Shown here: positions 63,746-64,000 of the stretch, piece by piece
Layout: each line of letters begins with the position of its first letter
Position numbering within the stretch: the stretch's first letter is position 1
Assembly: GCA_944472135.2 (NCBI GenBank)
Contig: OX235263.1
Coordinates: 22,001,379-22,065,378, forward strand
Direction: 5' to 3'
Origin: Trichobilharzia regenti
Taxonomy: Eukaryota; Platyhelminthes; Trematoda; Strigeidida; Schistosomatidae
DNA length: 64,000 nucleotides
The notes under the pieces: model-generated
What the model saw: only the letters and a program-made list of their open reading frames with translations
Databases searched by the model: none
Told to the model about the DNA's origin: nothing
Program-made: the position numbers and the translations under genes

Positions 63746-64000
63746 TATGCAATGAGCTTAGAAAGCGTTTTAAATTGGCTTTTATTTGTATTTCATAGTT
63801 ACTGATTTATGAGTATTGAAATTTGGCCCTGAGTTATTTTGTGGTTCTTACCTTTACACTTACTGGAGCGGTTTGTTCACAATACCTTGTTATAAACTAC
63901 TGATGGACTGGCCAGTAATGACTACGTAATACTTGCGAAACTAATGTGTAATGATGGTATTTCTTTCACGGCACACCGAAATTATGACCACATGGTCTGA

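Noticed and set aside
1..64000. CRISPR-like array or bacterial features
   Set aside because: Repeats are dispersed, diverged and retroelement-like. There are no regularly spaced short repeats, ribosome-binding sites or operons.

Overview
The window looks like repeat-dominated, AT-rich DNA from a blood fluke (Schistosomatidae, most likely genus Schistosoma). This rests on four things visible in the sequence: many decayed RTE-clade non-LTR retrotransposons of the schistosome SR2-like endonuclease/reverse-transcriptase type; CR1-clade LINE fragments; Penelope-like elements (PLEs) with a GIY-YIG nuclease domain; and short tRNA-headed retroposons carrying hammerhead ribozyme (HHR) motifs of the Sm-alpha kind. 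No intact host gene, rRNA, functional tRNA, CRISPR array or bacterial-type operon was found. The window is probably intergenic or lies inside a very large intron. One stretch (21.34-22.26 kb) has coding-like frames that I could not identify.

Layout. About twenty RTE fragments lie on both strands, nearly all 5'-truncated and many only the last 0.3-1.5 kb. The fullest are at 5.17-6.86 (+), 18.95-20.42 (-), 24.56-26.44 (-) and 33.10-34.31 kb (-). CR1 remnants are at 7.4-9.0 (-), 13.8-14.4 (-), 55.6-56.1 (-) and 60.2-60.8 kb (+). PLE coding remnants are at 15.35-15.73 (-), 35.94-36.78 (+, best preserved) and 43.04-43.33 kb (+), with related terminal repeats at 4.1-4.85, 10.0, 29.5, 43.6, 53.5 and 63.6 kb.

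The remaining annotated space is filled by tRNA-headed SINE-like families, named here A to F. A, B and C each place a hammerhead about 20-40 nt after a Pol III box-B-like GGTTCGAAYCC. A is Sm-alpha-like. D is a weaker candidate fourth ribozyme family. E carries a tRNA-Glu/Asp-like head joined to the 3' tail of the RTE LINE. F carries the same head joined to a different tail.

How the parts fit together. RTE supplies the reverse transcriptase, and its 3' tail hairpin (GTTCC-N4-GGAAC) is copied by SINE E, the usual signature of SINE/LINE partnership. The ribozyme families share the HHR skeleton and a similar stem II loop, but their helices differ in sequence while keeping base pairing. In all three the stem III is a loopless 8-nt palindrome, which points to cleavage as dimers or tandem transcripts, as in Sm-alpha and retrozyme biology. 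Many copies carry single lesions in the catalytic core. A 183-bp perfect inverted repeat at 38.68-39.07 kb and several head-to-head SINE pairs add strong potential RNA hairpins. Boundaries of all repeats were judged by eye against other copies in the window and are approximate.
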